A stretch of DNA of 64,000 nt, from the NCBI RefSeq assembly GCF_019710745.1, contig NZ_JAHKJW010000019.1:1-64000 (forward strand), read 5' to 3'. The notes beneath the pieces are model-generated. The model did no database searches and was not told the origin of the DNA. It saw only the letters and a list, made by a program, of their open reading frames with translations. Positions 53,290-61,749 of the stretch are shown piece by piece (position 1 is the first letter of the stretch; each line of letters begins with the position of its first letter). A program made the translations under genes and the position numbers. This DNA comes from Streptomyces beigongshangae. GTDB taxonomy: Bacteria; Actinomycetota; Actinomycetes; Streptomycetales; Streptomycetaceae.

Positions 53290-54395
53290 GAGTACAGATT
53301 GCCCTTGGCGACCTCGTGCACATGATCGTGCGAGGGGGAATGCGAGGGAGAGCGCCCCGGCACATGCGGGTCGGTGACCGGCAGCGACGAGTCCGCCGAC
53401 AGGTCCCAGTCGGAGGCGGCCCGCCCCCGGGCCACCATCTCCGCGCCGAGCGCGGCGACCATCGCACCGTTGTCCGTGCACAGCTTGGGCCGCGGCACCC
53501 GCAGCGTGATCCCCGCGGCCTCGCACCGCTCCTGCGCCAGCGCCCGCAGCCGCGAGTTCGCCGCCACGCCGCCACCGATCATCAGGTGGTCGACGCCCTC
53601 GTCACGGCAGGCCCGTACGGCCTTGCGCGTCAGCACGTCCACCACCGCCTCCTGGAAGGACGCGGCCACGTCCCGCACCGGCACGTCCTCCCCCGCCGCC
53701 CGCCTGGCCTCGATCCACCGCGCCACGGCGGTCTTCAGCCCGGAGAAGGAGAAGTCGTACGCCGCGTCGCGCGGCCCGGTGAGCCCGCGCGGGAAGGCGA
53801 TGGCGGCCGGGTCGCCCTCCCTGGCGTACCGGTCGATGACCGGCCCGCCCGGGAAGCCGAGGTTCAGCACCCGCGCGACCTTGTCGAACGCCTCGCCGGC
53901 TGCGTCGTCGATGGTCGCGCCCATCGGCTTCACGTCGGAGGTGATGTCCGAGGACAGCAGCAGCGAGGAGTGGCCGCCGGAGACGAGCAGGGCCATGGTC
54001 GGCTCGGGCAGCGGGCCGTGCTCCAGCTGGTCCACGCAGATGTGGGAGGCCAGGTGGTTGACGCCGTACAGCGGCTTCCCCAGCGCGTACGCGTACGCCT
54101 TCGCCGCCGAGACCCCGACGAGCAGCGCGCCCGCGAGCCCCGGGCCCGCCGTGACGGCGATCCCGTCGAGGTCCTTCGCGCTGACCCCCGCCTCCTTCAG
54201 CGCCCGCTCGACGGTCGGCACCATCGCCTCCAGGTGCGCGCGGGACGCGACCTCGGGGACGACCCCGCCGAAGCGGGCGTGCTCGTCGACGCTGGACGCG
54301 ATCGCGTCCGCTAGCAGGGTGGTGCCGCGGACGACACCGACGCCGGTCTCGTCGCAGGAGGTCTCGATGCCGAGGACGAGGGGTTCGTCAGCCAT
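53286..54395 (-). CDS. tsaD: tRNA N6-adenosine threonylcarbamoyltransferase
   Basis: Transfers the threonylcarbamoyl group to A37 of ANN-decoding tRNAs, working with TsaB and TsaE encoded nearby. The 369 residues have the ASKHA start LGIETSCDETGVGVV, the metal-site NHLASHI (family NHxxxH), SGGHSSLLL, the DDAAGEAFDKVARVL loop and GGGVAANSRLR. A His/Ser-rich tail of ~20 residues follows the conserved TDNGAMVAALG end. Overlaps rimI by 8 bases upstream and the small gene by 4 downstream. Confidence 0.97.
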   Translation of the reverse strand: MADEPLVLGIETSCDETGVGVVRGTTLLADAIASSVDEHARFGGVVPEVASRAHLEAMVPTVERALKEAGVSAKDLDGIAVTAGPGLAGALLVGVSAAKAYAYALGKPLYGVNHLASHICVDQLEHGPLPEPTMALLVSGGHSSLLLSSDITSDVKPMGATIDDAAGEAFDKVARVLNLGFPGGPVIDRYAREGDPAAIAFPRGLTGPRDAAYDFSFSGLKTAVARWIEARRAAGEDVPVRDVAASFQEAVVDVLTRKAVRACRDEGVDHLMIGGGVAANSRLRALAQERCEAAGITLRVPRPKLCTDNGAMVAALGAEMVARGRAASDWDLSADSSLPVTDPHVPGRSPSHSPSHDHVHEVAKGNLYS

Positions 54396-54924
54396 GGGTC
54401 TCGGTTCCTTGCAGGGAGGTTGACGGGTCGTTGAGGCGCATCACGAGGGCGTCCACGTTCCCCGGCTGGTAGTAGCCGCGCCGGAAGCCGATCGGCTCGA
54501 AGCCGAAGCGCTCGTACAGCTTCTGGGCGCGGATGTTGTCGACCCGGCATTCGAGCAGCACCTCGGTGCACTCGAAGGCGGTCGCGGCCCGCAGCAGTTC
54601 GGTCAGGATCAGCGCGCCGAGGCCGGTGCCCCAGTGCTCCCGGGCGACGGCGATGGTCTGCACGTCACCGGAGTCCCCGGCGGCGGCGAGTCCCCCGTAC
54701 CCGACGATCCGCCCACCGCTCCCGGCTCCGTCGCCGCCGTCCGCGCCCTCGGCACCGGTCTCGGCCACGACGTACCGCCGGGTCGCCGCGGGCCCCCGCG
54801 CGTGGGCCAGGTCGGACCAGAACATGCCCCGCGACCAGGCGTCCTCGGGGAAGAGGTCCCTCTCCAGTTCCAGCACGGGCTCGATGTCCCACCAGCGCAT
54901 CTCGCGCAGCACCGCGGTCGTCAC
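54388..54924 (-). CDS. rimI: Ribosomal protein S18-alanine N-acetyltransferase
   Basis: 178-residue GNAT enzyme that acetylates the N-terminus of ribosomal protein S18 (or similar targets). The acetyl-CoA motif is VAREHWGTGLGALILTELL (~residue 105) and the family pattern LLECRVDNIRAQKLYERFGFEPIGFRRGYY follows. A Gly/Asp/Ala-rich loop (~65-80) is inserted before the core. The GTG start overlaps the tsaB stop (GTGA), and its end overlaps tsaD, so the three form one translationally coupled unit. Confidence 0.95.
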   Translation of the reverse strand: MTTAVLREMRWWDIEPVLELERDLFPEDAWSRGMFWSDLAHARGPAATRRYVVAETGAEGADGGDGAGSGGRIVGYGGLAAAGDSGDVQTIAVAREHWGTGLGALILTELLRAATAFECTEVLLECRVDNIRAQKLYERFGFEPIGFRRGYYQPGNVDALVMRLNDPSTSLQGTETHG

Positions 54925-55568
54925 TTGGGGGTGACCACCTTGTAGTTCTTCGGCACCTGCGCGTCGGGCCTGCGCAGGTAGAGGGGCCGGGGCGCCTCCA
55001 GTTCCTCGCCCGCCGCAAGGCGCTCCGCGGCCAGGGACGCGAGCGAGGCCGCCGAGACGTGCTCGGGAGCGCGGGCGTCCGGGAAGGTGCCGGGGTAGAG
55101 CAGCGCGCCCGCGCCCACGGCGGGCAGCCCACCGGGGTCCAGGTCGCCGGGCCGGTCCACGGCGGGGTCGGTGACACGCGTACGGGAGTCGGCGTACCGG
55201 GCCCAGTAGACCTCCTTGCGGCGGGCGTCGGTCGCCACCACGAAGGGGCCCTCGACGTCGGCCGCGTACGCGAGGCCGTCCAGCGTGCACAGCCCGTGCA
55301 CGGGGACGCCGAGCGCGAGCCCGAACGTGTCGGCGGTCATCAGGCCGACTCTGAGCCCGGTGTACGGGCCGGGGCCCACGCCGACGACGATGCCGGTGAC
55401 GGCGTCGAGCCGCAGCCCGGCCTCGGCGAGCACCCGGTCGACGGCCGGCAGGAGCAGTTCCCCGTGCCGGCGCGCGTCCACCTGGCTGGAGGCGGCGACG
55501 ACGGACGTGCCGTCGTGCAGCGCGACGGTGACGGCGGGGGTGGCGGTATCCAGAGCGAGCAAGAGCAC
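54921..55568 (-). CDS. tsaB: tRNA threonylcarbamoyladenosine biosynthesis protein TsaB
   Basis: 215-residue ASKHA-fold partner of TsaD. LLALDTATPAVTVALHDG begins the protein and GVGPGPYTGLRVGLMTADTFGLALG is the family signature. It lacks TsaD's metal histidines, as expected for TsaB. The start is GTG. It heads the tsaB-rimI-tsaD-small gene run; tsaE is not adjacent in this copy but separated by the YkuD-like and 63-residue genes. Confidence 0.95.
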   Translation of the reverse strand: MLLLALDTATPAVTVALHDGTSVVAASSQVDARRHGELLLPAVDRVLAEAGLRLDAVTGIVVGVGPGPYTGLRVGLMTADTFGLALGVPVHGLCTLDGLAYAADVEGPFVVATDARRKEVYWARYADSRTRVTDPAVDRPGDLDPGGLPAVGAGALLYPGTFPDARAPEHVSAASLASLAAERLAAGEELEAPRPLYLRRPDAQVPKNYKVVTPK

Positions 55569-55686
55569 GCGAACAGCCTACGGCGCCCGGGCCCGGCGCA
55601 CGGCCGCCTCAATCCGGTGGAGACCTCCTGCTAACGTCATACCGTCACAGCACGGACAAATGCCGTACGAGAGGTGGTCGGTCAGG

Positions 55687-56259
55687 ATGGTTCGGAGCAG
55701 CCGGCGCGGCCGGGGCGGCTCGGGGATCGTGGCCGCGCTCACCGCGGCGGCGCTCGCGACGATCGGTTTCCTCGCGTACCAGGCGTCGGTGCGCGCGCCG
55801 GTCGACCTGGGCGAACCGCGGGCCGTGGGGGCGTCGTCGGCCGCCGTGCCGGAGGCCGCGCCGGCCGGGCAGTACTCGACGGCACTGCCCGCCGGGTCGG
55901 GCACGGGCCGGCGGGTCGTCTACTCGCTGGGCGACAACCGGGTGTGGCTGGTCGACCCGGAGGGCCGGGCCCTGCGGACGTTCCTGGTCAGCCCGGGCAC
56001 GGTGGACCCGCCGCTCGCCCGGTACACCGTCACCTCCCGCTCCAACGCGATCGTCGGCTCGGACGGCGTGGCCGTCGAGCACGTGGTCCGCTTCGCGAAC
56101 GTGGAGGGCATCTCGATCGGCTTCAGCGCCCCGGCGGACGGCCGGGTCACCCTCCCCGACCCCACGAAGAAACTCGGCGGCATCAGAACATCGAGAGAGG
56201 ACGCCACAGCGATGTGGCACTTCGCCACGATCGGCACGACGATCCAGGTCACGACCTGA
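55687..56259 (+). CDS. L,D-transpeptidase-like (YkuD-related) protein without catalytic cysteine
   Basis: 190 residues: an N-terminal membrane segment (residues ~13-32), an Ala/Pro-rich linker, then a domain starting RRVVYSLGDNRVWLVDPEG that matches the strand order of YkuD domains and ends GGIRTSREDATAMWHFATIGTTIQV. In active enzymes that last part is SHGC(I/V)R followed by the same SxEDA helix; here Cys is Gly and the His-Gly is absent. A cell-wall binding or regulatory function is more likely than transpeptidation. Divergent from tsaB (118 bases); GTCAGG precedes the ATG. Confidence 0.72.
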   Translation: MVRSSRRGRGGSGIVAALTAAALATIGFLAYQASVRAPVDLGEPRAVGASSAAVPEAAPAGQYSTALPAGSGTGRRVVYSLGDNRVWLVDPEGRALRTFLVSPGTVDPPLARYTVTSRSNAIVGSDGVAVEHVVRFANVEGISIGFSAPADGRVTLPDPTKKLGGIRTSREDATAMWHFATIGTTIQVTT

Positions 56260-56268
56260 CCCCGCCCC

Positions 56269-56338
56269 AAAGGGGCGCGGGGAACCGCGCGACCTGGGGC
56301 ACCTCCCGGCCGGAGGCCGGGGGACCACAGCGCACCCG
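56269..56338. repeat. Extended dispersed repeat (~70 bp), copy B
   Basis: Directly follows the YkuD-like gene stop. It reads AAGGGGCGCGGGGAACCGCG, then CGACCTGGGGCACCTCCCGG and CCGGAGGCCGGGGGACCACA. CTCCCGGCCGGAG within it is a short palindrome that can fold. Confidence 0.75.
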
Positions 56339-56381
56339 CGGATCCCGACCGGCCCCGCGGAGCGCTTCGCGGAGCGCCCCG

Positions 56382-56573
56382 CTAAGCCGCCCGCTTCCGC
56401 CCCTCCACGCGCCCGGTCACCGAGGACTCCGCAACCACCGGCGGAGCCGCGGGCGGCTCCGACACGGCCCGCGCCAACACCCCGGCCGCGAGCAACTGGG
56501 CCATGGACACCCCACGCGGCTGCGGCCGCGACGACGGCTGCGACCGCGAGGGAACACGCTCCGACGTAGACAT
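56382..56573 (-). CDS. Small hypothetical protein, 63 residues
   Basis: MSTSERVPSRSQP start, then PRGVSMAQLLAAGVLARAV and an Ala/Pro/Val-rich end with RVEGRKRAA. A very strong ribosome-binding site (AGGAGG, eight bases before ATG) and G/C third positions support it despite its size. No membrane helix or known motif. It is alone between tsaE and the repeat, with a 20-bp palindrome in its leader, so it may be individually regulated. Confidence 0.65.
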   Translation of the reverse strand: MSTSERVPSRSQPSSRPQPRGVSMAQLLAAGVLARAVSEPPAAPPVVAESSVTGRVEGRKRAA

Positions 56574-56606
56574 GGCGGCGGCCTCCTGTGGGCTCCGGGA
56601 CACACG

Positions 56607-56626
56607 TGGTTAGGTAGACCTAACCA
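56607..56626. promoter_or_regulatory. 20-bp perfect palindrome upstream of the 63-residue gene
   Basis: TGGTTAGGTAGACCTAACCA: 9-base arms around AG. Centred about 43 bases before the ATG. Resembles a dimeric repressor site; half-sites look like an iron box but the spacing is too short. Confidence 0.6.
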
Positions 56627-56734
56627 ATCCCTACGCCCATGTGACCACGCCAAAGCCACCCAGCGCAACATCTTCCCGACGCCATGTCGGAACGTTGGGA
56701 CGAACGTACGAAACCGCCCTCCTCCCGGCGGCGC

Positions 56735-57304
56735 TCAGTCGGCGAGCCGGCCCAGCTCGGCCGCCTCCCACCGCTCCCCCACCCCGTGGAGCTCCACCCG
56801 CCGCAGCTCGTCCGTCGTGTCCCCGACGGCCCGGTGGATGAGCACGTGCAGCCGGTCGTCGGTCAGCTCCTCGACCTTCCCCTCGCCCCACTCCACGACG
56901 ACCACCGAGTCGGACAGCGACACGTCGAGGTCGAGGTCCTCCATCTCGTCGAGCCCGCCGCCCAGCCGGTACGCGTCCACGTGGACCAGCGGCGGCCCTT
57001 CCCCGAGGGACGGGTGCACCCGGGCGATCACGAAGGTCGGGGAGGTGACCGCGCCGCGGACCCCGAGCCCCTCACCGAGCCCGCGCGTGAGCGTGGTCTT
57101 GCCCGCGCCCAGCTCACCGGTGAGCATCACGAGGTCGCCGGCACGCAGCAGTCCGGCGAGCCGGCGCCCGAGCTCTTTCATCCGCTCGGGCGAGTCGACG
57201 GTCAACTCGGCCGCGACACCGTCCGGAACGGACGCCGAGGTCTCCGAAGTCGTCGAGGGTCCCGAAGGGTCAACCGCGTCGTGCGGTGCTGCTGGTGCTT
57301 CCAT
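56735..57304 (-). CDS. tsaE: tRNA threonylcarbamoyladenosine biosynthesis ATPase TsaE
   Basis: 189 residues. P-loop GELGAGKTTLTRGLGEGLG (~residue 64), then TSPTFVIARVHP and a HVDAYRLGG motif, Walker B-like VVVVEWGEGKVEEL. The N-terminal ~35 residues are Pro/Ser/Ala-rich. TsaE ATPase activity supports turnover of the TsaB-TsaD complex. The ATG of MEAPAAP overlaps the hydrolase gene by 35 bases, so the two are coupled. Confidence 0.95.
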   Translation of the reverse strand: MEAPAAPHDAVDPSGPSTTSETSASVPDGVAAELTVDSPERMKELGRRLAGLLRAGDLVMLTGELGAGKTTLTRGLGEGLGVRGAVTSPTFVIARVHPSLGEGPPLVHVDAYRLGGGLDEMEDLDLDVSLSDSVVVVEWGEGKVEELTDDRLHVLIHRAVGDTTDELRRVELHGVGERWEAAELGRLAD

Positions 57305-58565
57305 AACCACCCACGGTAGCCCCTGCCGGGACGGCACCTACGCGGGTGAGCAGGTCCGCGAGCCGGTCCGTGACGGCCTCGGGATGCTCCAGGACCACGA
57401 GGTGCCCCGCGTCCGGCACGAGCACCAGCTCGGCGTCCGGCAGCAGGCTCGCGATGAACTCGCTGTGCTCGCTCGGCGTCACCAGGTCCTTGACCCCGGC
57501 CAGTACGAGCACGGGCAGATCGGCGAAGCGGGCGAGCGCCTCCGTCTTGTCGTGGTCGGTGAAGGCCGGGTAGAACTCCGCGACCACGTCGATCGGCGTG
57601 GACTCGATCAGCCGCTCCGCGAACCGCGCGACCGCGGGGTCGATGTCCCGGGACGCGAACGAGTACCGCTTGATGATCCCCGCGAACAGGTCGGTGGTGG
57701 CCCGCCGTCCCCGCTCGACCAGTTCGGCCCGCTGACCCAGCGCCTTCAGCACGTCGGGCAGTATCCGCCGCACCATGTTGACGCCCGCGACCGGCAGCCC
57801 GAAGTTGACCTCGCCGAGCCGGCCGGACGACGTGCCGATCAGGGCCACGCCCGCCACGCGCTCGCGGATCAGGTCGGGGTACTGGTCGGCCAGGGCCATC
57901 ATCGTCATGCCGCCCATCGAGTGGCCGACGAGCACGAGCGGGCCCTCGGGTGCGGCCGCGTCGATGACGGCCTTCAGGTCCCGGCCCAGCTGGTCGATGG
58001 TGACCGGTATGCCGTCCTCGGTCTGGGCCACGCCCCGCCCGGAACGGCCGTGGCTGCGCTGGTCCCAGTGGACGGTGCGCACGACACCGCGCAGCGCGGC
58101 CCGCTGGAAGTGCCAGGAGTCCTGGCTGAGGCAGTAGCCGTGGCTGAAGACGACGGTGACCGGGGCGGGCGTCCTGCGGCCGAAGAGCCGGCGGCGGCGC
58201 GGGGCCAGGGTCTCGTCGGTCTCCACCTCACCGACCTTGCCGACTTCACCGACCTTGCCGACCTCGTCGACCTCGTCGACCTCGTAGTACAGCTCGGTGC
58301 CGTCGTCCGCGGCGGCCATGCCCGGCGTGCCGCGCAGCGCACCGTACGGGCCGGCCGAGTCGAGGGCCAGCCGCGCCTTGCGGCGTATGCCGCGGCCGAC
58401 CGTGAGCCGCTCGATCGCGACACCGGCCGCGGCGCCCGCGGCGACCACTCCTATCGCCGTGCCGGCGACACCGGCCCTGCGCCAGCTCGCGGGCCCGGCC
58501 GCGGAAACGGCCGAGGACGCGGCCACGGCCGCCTCCACCGCTGCCTCCGCACTGCTCTCGCTCAC
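57270..58565 (-). CDS. Alpha/beta hydrolase with N-terminal hydrophobic segment
   Basis: 431 residues. A hydrophobic segment (residues ~28-50) may anchor it to the membrane. The hydrolase core shows VVFSHGYCLSQDSW, WDQRSHGRSG, the nucleophile Ser in LVGHSMGGM (~residue 217), Asp in LAGVKDLVTP and His in DAGHLVVLEHP. An acidic 9-bp-repeat-encoded run of EVD/EVG units (~residues 95-115) lies between anchor and core. It stands between alr and tsaE in Streptomyces genomes by my memory (SCO4746-type); substrate unknown. Confidence 0.88.
   Translation of the reverse strand: MSESSAEAAVEAAVAASSAVSAAGPASWRRAGVAGTAIGVVAAGAAAGVAIERLTVGRGIRRKARLALDSAGPYGALRGTPGMAAADDGTELYYEVDEVDEVGKVGEVGKVGEVETDETLAPRRRRLFGRRTPAPVTVVFSHGYCLSQDSWHFQRAALRGVVRTVHWDQRSHGRSGRGVAQTEDGIPVTIDQLGRDLKAVIDAAAPEGPLVLVGHSMGGMTMMALADQYPDLIRERVAGVALIGTSSGRLGEVNFGLPVAGVNMVRRILPDVLKALGQRAELVERGRRATTDLFAGIIKRYSFASRDIDPAVARFAERLIESTPIDVVAEFYPAFTDHDKTEALARFADLPVLVLAGVKDLVTPSEHSEFIASLLPDAELVLVPDAGHLVVLEHPEAVTDRLADLLTRVGAVPAGATVGGYGSTSSTARRG
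58225..58287. repeat. In-gene 9-bp tandem repeat (seven units)
   Basis: On the plus strand seven units of the form ACCTCGTCG / ACCTTGCCG / ACTTCACCG. They encode the EV(D/G) units of the hydrolase and keep frame because the unit is a multiple of three. Confidence 0.8.
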
Positions 58566-58688
58566 GAACCGCTCCCCTTCGCCGGGCCCCTGCCCGTGTC
58601 CGCTGCCGCCGTCGCCGCCGTTTCCGGTACGGCGAGTTCCCGCTGTACCTTGCCCGGCACCTGTGCGGTTACCCCGCTTGTCCCCTGT

Positions 58689-59837
58689 TCACGTACGTGA
58701 GGCGTTCACGTGTACGCGCGGTACGCGGGTTCCGATGCGGGTGACGATCTCGTACGCGATCGTGCCCGCGGCCTGGGCCCAGTCCTCCGCGGTCGGCTCC
58801 CCGTGGTCGCCCGGCCCGAACAGGACCACCCGGTCGCCGACCTGCGGCTCGTCCCCGCCGAGGTCGACCGCGAACTGGTCCATCGCCACCCGCCCCGCGA
58901 TCGTCCGCCACTTGCCGCCCACCAGGACGGGACCGGTGCCTGACGCGTGGCGCGGGATGCCGTCCGCGTACCCGACGGGCACCAGACCGAGGGTCGTACC
59001 GCCCGCCGTGACGTAGTGGTGCCCGTAGCCGACGCCGTGGCCCGCCGGGACGTGCTTCACCAGCGCGAGCGACGCCGACAGCGTCATCACGGGGCGCAGT
59101 CCGAGATCGGCGGGGGTGCCGATCTCGGGGCCGGGCGAGATGCCGTACGTGGCGATCCCGGTCCGTACGAGGTCGAAGTGGGACTCGGGCAGTGTGAGCG
59201 TGGCGGGCGAGTTGGCGATGTGCCGCACCTCGGGGCGCAGGCCCTGTCCCTCGGCGTGGGCCAGCATCTCGCGGAAGAGGGTGAGCTGGGCGGCGACGGA
59301 GGGGTGCCCCGGTTCGTCGGCGCGGGCGAAGTGGGACCAGAGGCCGGTGACGGTCACCAGGCCCGCGGCCTCGGCGCGCCGTGCCTCGGCGACGAGCTCG
59401 GGCCAGTCGGCGGGCTGGCAGCCGTTGCGTCCGAGGCCGGTGTCGGCCTTGAGCTGGACGCGGGCGGTACGGCCCGCCGCCCGCGCGGCCTCCACCGCCT
59501 CGCGCAGGGCCCACAGTCCGCCGATCCCCAGGTCCAGGTCGGCCTCGACGGCCTCCCGCCACGGGCCGCCCGGGGTCCACAGCCAGCACATGATCCGGCC
59601 CGGCAGACCGGCCGCGCGCAGGGCGAGGGCTTCCTCGGGGGTGGCCGTGCCCAGCCAGGTCGCGCCCGCGTCGAGGGCCGCGCGGGCGCACTGCTCGGCC
59701 CCGTGCCCGTACGCGTCGGACTTGACCACCGCCATGAGGGCCGCGGCCGGCGCTTGGGCGCGCAGGGTCCGCACGTTGGCCCTCAGGGCGGCCAGGTCGA
59801 TCTCGGCGCGGGCACGCGCGGGTGCTGTCTCAGTCAT
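58689..59837 (-). CDS. alr: Alanine racemase
   Basis: PLP enzyme making D-alanine for peptidoglycan. 382 residues; the PLP lysine is K39 in AVVKSDAYGHG, RTGIATYGISP lies mid-protein, and the catalytic tyrosine is in HGVGYGHHY, with the AMDQFAVDLG motif later. The start MTETAPA is chosen; the in-frame upstream ATG lacks a site. Equivalent of SCO4745. It lies 78 bases downstream of nnr on the same strand. Confidence 0.96.
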   Translation of the reverse strand: MTETAPARARAEIDLAALRANVRTLRAQAPAAALMAVVKSDAYGHGAEQCARAALDAGATWLGTATPEEALALRAAGLPGRIMCWLWTPGGPWREAVEADLDLGIGGLWALREAVEAARAAGRTARVQLKADTGLGRNGCQPADWPELVAEARRAEAAGLVTVTGLWSHFARADEPGHPSVAAQLTLFREMLAHAEGQGLRPEVRHIANSPATLTLPESHFDLVRTGIATYGISPGPEIGTPADLGLRPVMTLSASLALVKHVPAGHGVGYGHHYVTAGGTTLGLVPVGYADGIPRHASGTGPVLVGGKWRTIAGRVAMDQFAVDLGGDEPQVGDRVVLFGPGDHGEPTAEDWAQAAGTIAYEIVTRIGTRVPRVHVNASRT

Positions 59838-59915
59838 CGCGCCCAGTCTCTCAGAGGGGCCGGAGGGTTCCGGCAGGCCCTTCACCTGCTTTCATGTCTT
59901 CACGGCGGCGGCTTC

Positions 59916-61367
59916 TCAGCCCGTGACGTCCCGCCATGCCTCGCGGACCGCCTCCGCCACGTCGTGCGCCCCGACGGGGGCCCCGTCCGCCGCGAGCCGT
60001 CCCGCCAGTCCGTGGAGGTACGCCCCCACGCTCCCGGCGTCCAGCGCGTCGAGCCCCGCGGCGAGCAGCGACCCGGCCAGCCCGGACAGCACGTCCCCGC
60101 TGCCCGCGGTGGCCAGCCAGCCGGTGCCGGTGGGGTTCACCCGGACGGGTCCGCCGCCCGGGGAGGCGACGAGCGTCGTGGACCCCTTCAGCAGGACGGT
60201 CGCCCCGTAGCGCTCGGCGAGTTCCCGTACGGCGTGCAGCCGTGCCCCCTCGACCTCCTCCCGCGGGACGCCGAGCAGCGCGGCGGCCTCTCCGGCGTGC
60301 GGGGTCAGCAGGGTGGGCGCCCGGCGGGCCCGTACGGCGTCGCGGTCCGCGAGCCGCAGTCCGTCGGCGTCGACGAGCACGGGTACGTCCGCCTTCAGTA
60401 CGGCGGTCACGGCGCCGGCGTCGTCCCCGGCGCCGGGGCCCACGACCCATGCCTGGACCCGGCCGGCCTGCTCCGGCGTTCCCGTCGACACCAGTGTCTC
60501 GGGGAAGCGGGCGAGCACCGCGTCCCCGGCGGGCCCGACGTACCGCACGGCGCCGGCGCCGCCCCGCAGGGCTCCGGCGACGGCCAGGACGGCCGCGCCG
60601 GGGTAGCGGGCGGAGCCGGCCGCGATGCCGACGACGCCGCGCCGGTACTTGTCGCTCCCGGCACCGGGTACGGGCAGCAGCGCGGCCACGTCGGCGTGCT
60701 GGAGCGCCTCCAGCGCGGCTTCGCCGGGCAGGGCGAGGCCGATGTCGACGAGCCGTACGGAGCCGGCGTACTCGCGTGCCGGGTCGACGAGCAGGCCCGG
60801 TTTGTGGGTCCCGAAGGTCACGGTCAGGTCGGCGCGCACGGCGGCGCCGTGCACCTCGCCGGTGTCGGCCTCGACGCCGCTGGGCAGGTCGACGGCGACG
60901 ACGGCGGCGCGGGTCTCGCCGACGGTGTCGACCAGGGCGGCGGCGTCGGGGCGCAGGCCGCCCTTGCCGCCGATCCCGACGATGCCGTCGACGACGAGGT
61001 CGGCGCGGCGGATGAACTCCTCGGCGGCGTCGTCGCCCTCCGTCCCTGTCCCTGGTACGGCCCGCCCTCCGGCGCGCCGCAGTGCGGCGAGTCCGCCGGG
61101 GTGGGTGCGGTCGGGGGCGAGGAGGACGGCGGTGACGCCGGCGCCGCGCCTTGCGAGGCGGGCGCCGGCGTACAGGGCGTCGCCGCCGTTGTCGCCGCTG
61201 CCGACGAGCAGCACGACGCGGCTGCCGTAGACGCGCCGCCCCAGCAGATCGACGCAGGCGGCGGCGAGTCCGGCGGCGGCCCGCTGCATCAACGTCCCGT
61301 CCGGAAGCCGCGCGATGAGTTCGCGCTCGGCGGCTCTGACCATGTCCACGCTGTACGCAGTACGCAT
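59916..61367 (-). CDS. Bifunctional NAD(P)H-hydrate epimerase / dehydratase
   Basis: 483 residues in two domains that repair hydrated NAD(P)H. The N-terminal epimerase (YjeF_N; LLVGSGDNGGDALYAGARLARRG, VDLPSGVEADTG) spans ~1-215; the C-terminal ADP-dependent dehydratase (YjeF_C ribokinase fold; VVGPGAG, VLVDADGLRL, LTPHAGEAAALLG, TAGSGDVLSGLAGSLL) spans ~230-483. The ATG of MRTAYSV has a short leader with no strong ribosome-binding site; the longer frame is a shadow of intergenic repeats. Part of the acpS-nnr-alr run. Confidence 0.95.
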   Translation of the reverse strand: MRTAYSVDMVRAAERELIARLPDGTLMQRAAAGLAAACVDLLGRRVYGSRVVLLVGSGDNGGDALYAGARLARRGAGVTAVLLAPDRTHPGGLAALRRAGGRAVPGTGTEGDDAAEEFIRRADLVVDGIVGIGGKGGLRPDAAALVDTVGETRAAVVAVDLPSGVEADTGEVHGAAVRADLTVTFGTHKPGLLVDPAREYAGSVRLVDIGLALPGEAALEALQHADVAALLPVPGAGSDKYRRGVVGIAAGSARYPGAAVLAVAGALRGGAGAVRYVGPAGDAVLARFPETLVSTGTPEQAGRVQAWVVGPGAGDDAGAVTAVLKADVPVLVDADGLRLADRDAVRARRAPTLLTPHAGEAAALLGVPREEVEGARLHAVRELAERYGATVLLKGSTTLVASPGGGPVRVNPTGTGWLATAGSGDVLSGLAGSLLAAGLDALDAGSVGAYLHGLAGRLAADGAPVGAHDVAEAVREAWRDVTG

Positions 61368-61749
61368 GGGACGAGTGTCCCGTATGCGGGTGCGGGTGGT
61401 GTGTGGCTGGTCGCGCAGTTCCCCGCGCCCCTTTGGTGGGTGGGGGCGGGGGTCGTCGGTCGGGGGTCGGGGGTGTGTCGGGACATGCGTCCGCAGCCGG
61501 AAACGCGTCGGCCCCCTCACCTGTGGGTGGAGGTGGGTGGGAGTCGTCGTACGCTGCGGCCGCACATCCCGCCCCACCCCCTCCGGCCGCCGAACCCGAC
61601 AACCCCGCCCGGCCGGGACTTGCCCAGGGGCGCGGGGAACCGCGCCACCGGCAACGACGGACCCGCACCCGGCAACCCAGCCCGGCCCCGGACCCCTCAG
61701 GGGCGCGGGGAACTGCGCGACCAGCCCCCACGCACCCGCAGCCGACCCC
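61368..61749. other. Gene-free region with three copies of the dispersed repeat
   Basis: 382 bases between nnr and acpS. TGGTCGCGCAGTTCCCCGCGCCCCT (first bases at 61408) and its reverse complement (ending 61723) flank it as 25-bp inverted copies, with a third, related copy at 61624-61648. GC-rich spacer between; no protein-coding pattern in any frame. It separates two genes that are otherwise in the same orientation, so acpS transcription may end here. Confidence 0.65.

Noticed and set aside
56607..56626. DmdR/IdeR iron box
   Set aside because: Half-sites are right but only two bases separate TTAGGT and ACCTAA, shorter than the 19-bp iron-box layout.
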